DNA of 5,436 nucleotides from Chloroflexota bacterium. GTDB taxonomy: Bacteria > Chloroflexota > Limnocylindria > Limnocylindrales > CSP1-4. The translations under genes and the position numbers were made by a program. The stretch is from contig JAJYDP010000379.1 of the NCBI GenBank assembly GCA_021777365.1, forward strand, positions 1-5,436, read 5' to 3'. Shown here one piece after another: positions 1 through 5,436 of the stretch; position 1 is the stretch's first letter, and each line of letters starts with the position of its first letter. A model generated the notes under the pieces. The model made no database searches. It worked only from the letters and a program-made list of their open reading frames with translations, and was not told the DNA's origin.

Positions 1-1032
1 GTAGCGGGCCAGGTTCGCGGATGCCTCGGCCGGCGCGATGATGTAGTACGTCGCCAGCCCGTAGTCCGTGTGCGGCAGCGAGACGTCGACGATCTCGGCG
101 CCGGCACCCTCGAGCGCCGCCACCGCCTCCCGCACGCGCGCCCCGACCCCGGGCTCCATGCCCGCGACGAAGTACTCGCGGGGCAGCCCGAGGCGCAGCC
201 CGCGGAGGACGGAGGCCGCGCGATCGTCGTCGTCCGGGAGTCCGTCGAGGTAGTCCGGCACCGCCAGCGGGCTGGACGTCGAGTCCCGATCGTCCCGCCC
301 GGCCACCGTCTGCAGCAGCGCCGCCGCGTCACGGACGTCACGGCCGAAGGGCCCCACCTGGTCGAGGGAGCTGGCGAAGGCGATGATCCCGTAACGGCTG
401 ACCCGGCCGTACGTCGGCTTCATCCCGACCACCCCGCACATGGTCGCCGGCTGCCGGATCGACCCGCCGGTGTCGGTGCCGATCGCGACGGCGCAGTGGT
501 AGGCCGCGACCGCGGCGGCCGATCCCCCGCTGCTGCCGCCCGGCACGCGGCCGAGATCCCAGGGGTTGCCCGTGGGGCCCCAGGCGGAATGCTCGGTGGA
601 GGAGCCCATCGCGAACTCGTCCATGTTCGTCTTGCCGAGCACCACGCCGCCTGCCGCGTCGATCCGCTCGGCGATGTGAGCGTCGAATGGCCCGACGAAA
701 CCCCGGAGGATCCGGCTCCCGGCCGTGGACGGCTGGCCGCGCGTCACCACGAGGTCCTTGAGGCCGACCGGGATGCCGAGGAGGGGCGGCAGCGCCGCGA
801 GCGCGGCCGGTCCCTGGCGGCGCGCCTCCGCGAGGCGCCGGTCGGCATCCTCGGCCCGGGCATGGGCGCGCGGGTCGTCCAGGAAGAGCCACGCGTGCAG
901 GCCGTGATCCGTGGCGTGCGCGAGGTCGAGGTGCGCGTCCACCAGCTCGCGGGCCGAGAAGTCGCCCGCCCGCAGCCCCCGCGCCATCTCGTGGGCAGAG
1001 AGGCGGGTGAGCCCGCGGCCGGCGGCGCTCAT
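1..1032 (-). CDS. gatA: GatA, amidase subunit of Asp/Glu-tRNA amidotransferase (partial, C-terminus off the left edge)
   Basis: GatA hydrolyses glutamine and passes the ammonia to GatB, which amidates Glu-tRNA(Gln) and, in many bacteria, Asp-tRNA(Asn) in the cytoplasm. Translating the minus strand from the ATG at 1032 gives 344 uninterrupted residues of an amidase-signature protein. The Ser-cisSer-Lys triad is complete: K92 in GIPVGLKDL, S167 in GGSSGGSAAAVAA and S191 in GTDTGGSIRQPA. The spacings (75 and 24 residues) equal those I recall for S. aureus GatA (K79, S154, S178). Other GatA hallmarks are GKTNMDEFAMGSSTEHSAWGPTGNPWD (residues 138-159, given in pieces: GKTNMDEFAMG then SSTEHSAWGPTGNPW), MKPTYGRVSRYG and, at the edge, APAEASANLARY. 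About 140 residues of a usual ~485 are missing only because the window ends. The start is fixed by the one-base TGATG overlap with gatC and a GAGGG ribosome-binding site 9 nt upstream. Nothing indicates a frameshift or a lost active-site residue. Confidence 0.97.
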   Translation of the reverse strand, partial: MSAAGRGLTRLSAHEMARGLRAGDFSARELVDAHLDLAHATDHGLHAWLFLDDPRAHARAEDADRRLAEARRQGPAALAALPPLLGIPVGLKDLVVTRGQPSTAGSRILRGFVGPFDAHIAERIDAAGGVVLGKTNMDEFAMGSSTEHSAWGPTGNPWDLGRVPGGSSGGSAAAVAAYHCAVAIGTDTGGSIRQPATMCGVVGMKPTYGRVSRYGIIAFASSLDQVGPFGRDVRDAAALLQTVAGRDDRDSTSSPLAVPDYLDGLPDDDDRAASVLRGLRLGLPREYFVAGMEPGVGARVREAVAALEGAGAEIVDVSLPHTDYGLATYYIIAPAEASANLARY

Positions 1033-1331
1033 CAGTCGGCGCCCTCGACCACCACCGGCACCACGAAGTAGTCACCCCGCCGCTCGGGAGCGCCTGCCAG
1101 CGCCTCGTCCGGCGCCAGGGATGGACCCGGCACGTCCTCCCGGAGGATGTTCTCGAGCTCGATCGTCTGCGCGGTCGGCGCGATCGCCGTGGTGTCAAGC
1201 TCCGACAGCACGCGGTACTGGTCCAGGATGTGATTGAGCTGCCCCTCGAGCAGGGTCAGTTCCCGGTCCGACAGCCCGAGGCGTGCGAGGTGGGCGACGT
1301 GCTCGACATCGGAACGCGAGAGGGTGGCCAT
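1032..1331 (-). CDS. gatC: GatC, small subunit of Asp/Glu-tRNA amidotransferase
   Basis: GatC is the small structural subunit that wraps around GatA and GatB and stabilises the GatCAB heterotrimer; it has no catalytic residues. The 99-residue product is the usual family length (about 95-100). It shows the expected pattern: an N-terminal helical pair (DVEHVAHLARLGLSDREL, then QLNHILDQYRVLSELDT), the central I-x-P-T segment (AIAPTAQTIELEN), and the conserved LREDVPGPSLAPDEALAGAP and GDYFVVPVVVE at the C-terminus. The frame stays open 90 nt further upstream to an ATG at 1421. That extension reads through the heptamer repeat as low-complexity Gly/Ala/Trp and is not GatC-like, so ATG 1331 is preferred. 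No Shine-Dalgarno precedes ATG 1331; a TATCAT hexamer ends 6 nt before it, which suggests a leaderless message. The stop TGA overlaps the gatA start by one base, implying translational coupling. Confidence 0.96.
   Translation of the reverse strand: MATLSRSDVEHVAHLARLGLSDRELTLLEGQLNHILDQYRVLSELDTTAIAPTAQTIELENILREDVPGPSLAPDEALAGAPERRGDYFVVPVVVEGAD
1042..1046 (-). promoter_or_regulatory. gatA ribosome-binding site
   Basis: GAGGG on the minus strand lies 9 nt before the gatA ATG and inside the last codons of gatC. With the TGATG stop/start overlap it explains how gatA is translated from the gatC message. It also contrasts with gatC and ligA, which have no visible Shine-Dalgarno: in this window the internal cistron has one and the first cistrons do not. 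Confidence 0.6.
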
Positions 1332-1337
1332 GCGGCC

Positions 1338-1343
1338 ATGATA
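1338..1343 (-). promoter_or_regulatory. Candidate gatC -10 element (leaderless start)
   Basis: Reading the minus strand, TATCAT matches the TATAAT consensus at 5 of 6 positions, and its last base lies 6 nt before the A of the gatC ATG. A sigma70-type start site about 7 nt downstream of the -10 would fall on the start codon itself, giving an mRNA with no leader. No convincing -35 box is visible; TTCGGC at 1363-1358 is a poor match with a 14-nt spacer. The lack of any Shine-Dalgarno upstream of gatC fits this reading. Transcription start mapping would settle it. Confidence 0.45.
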
Positions 1344-1358
1344 CCGGAGGCATACCGG
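1341..1358. repeat. Pair of ATACCGG direct repeats, 11 bp apart
   Basis: ATACCGG occurs at 1341-1347 and again at 1352-1358, an 11-bp start-to-start spacing of about one helical turn. On the minus strand this reads CCGGTAT-N4-CCGGTAT, and the copy nearer gatC overlaps the TATCAT -10 candidate. Two same-facing sites one turn apart over a core promoter could form an operator for a small regulator. Equally, the duplicated TAT could reflect two overlapping -10 choices. In such GC-rich DNA a 7-bp repeat can arise by chance. Confidence 0.3.
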
Positions 1359-1393
1359 CCGAACGTCCGGACCCGGCGGCGGCGCATCCCCGT

Positions 1394-1435
1394 GCCCCAC
1401 GCCCCACGCCCCACGCCCCACGCCCCACGCCCCAC
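1394..1435. repeat. Heptamer tandem repeat (GCCCCAC)x6, G-quadruplex-forming on the minus strand
   Basis: Six perfect, contiguous copies of the 7-bp unit GCCCCAC fill 42 bp, with a seventh G following. On the minus strand each unit contributes GGGG separated by 3-nt CGT loops, giving six evenly spaced G-runs. This satisfies the usual four-run rule for an intramolecular G-quadruplex; the plus strand could form an i-motif. The array is intergenic, 62 bp from the gatC start and 37 bp from the serpin start. The G-rich strand is the non-template strand for gatC-direction transcription, but upstream of its likely start site. A perfect array of this kind is prone to copy-number slippage; a 7-bp change in length would alter promoter geometry rather than a reading frame. 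Confidence 0.9.
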
Positions 1436-1472
1436 GACGGAACCGCCCGCGTCGTCATTGCGTCAACGGGCC

Positions 1473-2867
1473 ATGGATGCTCGACCGGTTGCCCACCGCT
1501 CGCTCGTCGCCCGGCGCCAGATCCCCCTCCCCGGCACGCACGGCGCCGGGACCCTCGCCCCGCGGACGACACGGTCCGGTCCCCTCGCCCGACTCGCCCT
1601 ACTGGCGCTCGTCCTGGTGCTGGCCGCCGGATGCAGCGGGGCTGGCGCGTCGCCCTCCGCGACGCCCGGGATCGCCCTGGCCGTGGCGCAGGTCCCGCGC
1701 GCATCCGCGTCCCCGGCCGACGCCGCGAACGCCGCCTCGGCCATCGACGCCTTCGGGTTCGATCTCCTGCGCCGAGTCGCGCCGTCGGGCACGAACGCGG
1801 TCATCTCGCCGACCAGCATCGCCATCGCGCTCGCCATGGCACAGGCCGGGGCCCGGGGTGAGACGGCGGCCCAGATGGCGGCCGTGCTCCACGGTGCCGG
1901 GTCCGGCAGCGGGGCCGGGATCAACGCGCTGGACCAGGCGCTCGCCTCACGCAACGAGACGTTCAGGGATCCGGAAGGCGACCAGCTGACGGTGGCGCTG
2001 CACGTCGCCAACGCGTCCTTCGCGCAGGCGGGCATGCGCATCGAGCCGGCCTATCTCGACACGCTCGCCTCGCGGTTCGGTGCCGGGGTCCAGCTCGTGG
2101 ACTACCGCCGCGACCCCGACGCCGCGCGGGTCCTGATCAACGGCTGGGTGAAGGCGCGCACCGAGGACCGCATCCCGCAGCTGCTGGCACCCGGCGTCCT
2201 GGACGCCGCGACCCGCCTGACCCTGGTCAACGCCGTCTACCTCAAGGCGCCCTGGCAGGTCCCGTTCGATCCGGAGAGCACCGCGCCCGCCCCGTTCACG
2301 CGCCCCGACGGCTCGACGGTGGACGTCCCGACGATGTCCGGCGGCGTCCGGCAGCTGGGCTACGCCGCCGGTGCCGGGTGGCAGGCCGTGGAGCTGCCGT
2401 ACGCGGGCGGGTCGCTCGCGATGACCATCGTGGTGCCCGACGACCTGGCCGCGTTCGAGCGCGGGCTCGACGGCCCCCTGTTCGCCCGGATCGTGGGGTC
2501 GCTCGAGCAGCGAGAGGTGGCCATCTGGCTGCCGCGCTTCTCTGCCGCGACCGATGCGGACCTCGTCCCCGCGCTCTCCGCGCTCGGCATGCCCCTCGCG
2601 TTCGACCCGGGCACGGCCGACTTCTCGGGGATCACCGCCGACGAGCGGCTCTTCATCTCGGCCGTGGTGCACCAGGCGAACATCGACGTCGACGAGAAGG
2701 GCACCGAGGCCGCCGCGGCGACGGCCGTCGCGATGGCCGCCTCCGCGATGCCGGCCGAGCCCGTCACGCTGCGCGTCGATCGGCCCTTCCTCTTCGCCGT
2801 CCGTGACGTGCCCACGGGGGCCGTCCTCTTCCTGGGCCAGGTCGTCGACCCGTCCGCTGCCGGCTGA
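1473..2867 (+). CDS. Serpin-family protease inhibitor, predicted lipoprotein
   Basis: Serpins trap serine (sometimes cysteine) proteases by offering a reactive-centre loop and inserting it into a beta-sheet after cleavage. The 464-residue product has a long basic N-terminus (1-40), a hydrophobic stretch (LALLALVLVL, 41-50) and a lipobox LAAGC ending at C54, the only cysteine. A short Ser/Ala/Pro linker leads to a full serpin domain at about 91-460. Domain marks are SPTSIAIALAMAQAGARGETAAQM (helix B, 112-135, in pieces SPTSIAIALAMAQ and AGARGETAAQM), NAVYLKAPWQVPF (253-265), shutter His H400, the hinge EKGTEAAAAT (408-417) and the C-terminal signature DRPFLFAVRDVPTGAVLFLG. The hinge, with small residues at P14-P9, predicts an inhibitory serpin on the cell surface. 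ATG 1473 is the last in-frame start before the signal, and no Shine-Dalgarno is visible; the open frame upstream to 1230 reads through gatC and the heptamer repeat and is rejected. The gene faces opposite to its neighbours. Confidence 0.95.
   Translation: MDARPVAHRSLVARRQIPLPGTHGAGTLAPRTTRSGPLARLALLALVLVLAAGCSGAGASPSATPGIALAVAQVPRASASPADAANAASAIDAFGFDLLRRVAPSGTNAVISPTSIAIALAMAQAGARGETAAQMAAVLHGAGSGSGAGINALDQALASRNETFRDPEGDQLTVALHVANASFAQAGMRIEPAYLDTLASRFGAGVQLVDYRRDPDAARVLINGWVKARTEDRIPQLLAPGVLDAATRLTLVNAVYLKAPWQVPFDPESTAPAPFTRPDGSTVDVPTMSGGVRQLGYAAGAGWQAVELPYAGGSLAMTIVVPDDLAAFERGLDGPLFARIVGSLEQREVAIWLPRFSAATDADLVPALSALGMPLAFDPGTADFSGITADERLFISAVVHQANIDVDEKGTEAAAATAVAMAASAMPAEPVTLRVDRPFLFAVRDVPTGAVLFLGQVVDPSAAG
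2694..2753 (+). other. Serpin hinge and reactive-centre loop
   Basis: Residues 408-427 contain the hinge E-K-G-T-E-A-A-A-A-T. Counting from the P17 Glu (408) as in alpha-1-antitrypsin places P1 at S424, giving A-A-S|A-M-P. The stretch from there to the distal R-P-F is three residues longer than in antitrypsin, so the scissile bond could instead be at A425 or M426, although Pro427 makes cleavage after M426 unlikely. Small P1 residues point to elastase- or subtilisin-like targets. This is inference by alignment to one remembered sequence. Confidence 0.6.
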
Positions 2868-2875
2868 CGGACGGG
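2849..2875. terminator. GC-rich hairpin at the serpin/ligA convergence
   Basis: CCCGTCCG (2849-2856) pairs perfectly with CGGACGGG (2868-2875) around an 11-nt loop that contains the serpin stop codon TGA at its end. The stem begins 4 nt beyond the ligA stop (2880-2882) when read on the minus strand. It is therefore placed to end both convergent transcripts. Neither side has a T-run, so it is not a textbook intrinsic terminator; it may work weakly, with Rho, or mainly as a 3'-end stabiliser. Confidence 0.45.
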
Positions 2876-2879
2876 CTCG

Positions 2880-5436
<2,557 letters not shown>

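Larger units (their letters stand above)
1332..1472. other. Divergent intergenic region between gatC and the serpin gene
   Basis: These 141 bp separate the oppositely transcribed gatC and serpin genes and must hold the gatC promoter and, unless transcription enters from gatC antisense, the serpin promoter. The gatC side has the TATCAT hexamer and two ATACCGG copies. The middle has the GCCCCAC heptamer array. On the serpin side (1436-1472) I find no clear -10/-35 pair and no Shine-Dalgarno, so its promoter is unassigned. An 8-bp palindrome, GTCCGGAC, lies at 1365-1372. No RNA gene or small ORF is supported here. Confidence 0.7.

Noticed and set aside
70..1071. A 333-codon plus-strand open frame over gatA and the end of gatC.
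   Set aside because: It is the antisense shadow of GatA, whose catalytic triad and signatures read continuously on the minus strand.
1332..1421. Upstream extension of gatC to ATG 1421.
   Set aside because: The extra 30 residues include the translated repeat and no GatC-like sequence, while ATG 1331 gives the normal family length.
1394..1435. The heptamer array as a CRISPR or iteron-type origin.
   Set aside because: The units are contiguous with no spacers and only 7 bp long, and no replication initiator, AT-rich unwinding region or cas gene is present.
1230..1472. Upstream extension of the serpin frame to ATG 1230.
   Set aside because: The added 81 residues run antisense through gatC and then translate the heptamer array as a Pro/His/Arg repeat; neither resembles a serpin or a signal peptide.

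Overview
This window comes from a very G+C-rich bacterium (roughly 70% G+C by eye, with long stop-free frames on both strands). It carries three housekeeping genes on the minus strand and one accessory gene on the plus strand. The gene set, the ligA / gatC / gatA proximity, the GC content, and two genes whose start codons sit 6-7 nt after a -10-like hexamer would suit a GC-rich Chloroflexota lineage (Limnocylindria-like) or another high-GC group that uses leaderless mRNAs. That taxonomic guess is inference from memory, not a search result.

Layout, left to right. Positions 1-1032 (minus) hold the first 344 codons of gatA, the amidase subunit of the tRNA-dependent amidotransferase, which runs off the left edge. 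Positions 1032-1331 (minus) hold gatC, overlapping gatA by one base (TGATG), so the two form an operon; gatB probably lies to the left. Positions 1332-1472 are a 141-bp divergent intergenic region. It holds a gatC -10-like hexamer, a pair of ATACCGG direct repeats and six perfect copies of a 7-bp C-rich repeat with G-quadruplex potential on the minus strand. Positions 1473-2867 (plus) encode a serpin-family protease inhibitor with a lipoprotein signal and an intact inhibitory hinge. It converges on ligA (2880-5300, minus), the NAD-dependent DNA ligase, with only 12 bp between them and an 8-bp GC-rich stem at the junction. The last 136 bp hold a probable leaderless ligA promoter, a GC-rich inverted repeat and a short direct repeat, but no gene I can support.

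Together, GatCAB converts misacylated Glu-tRNA(Gln) (and in many bacteria Asp-tRNA(Asn)) to the correct aminoacyl-tRNA, and LigA seals nicks during replication and repair. ligA and gatCA lie collinear and close together in many bacteria. Here the oppositely oriented serpin lipoprotein gene sits between them and looks like an accessory insertion into a conserved neighbourhood.

The most unusual points are the serpin between ligA and gatC, a roughly 100-residue Gly/Ala-rich repeat-containing insertion inside the LigA adenylation domain, the heptamer array between the divergent gatC and serpin genes, and the matching leaderless start architecture of gatC and ligA. I see no CRISPR array, RNA gene, transposase or phage gene.
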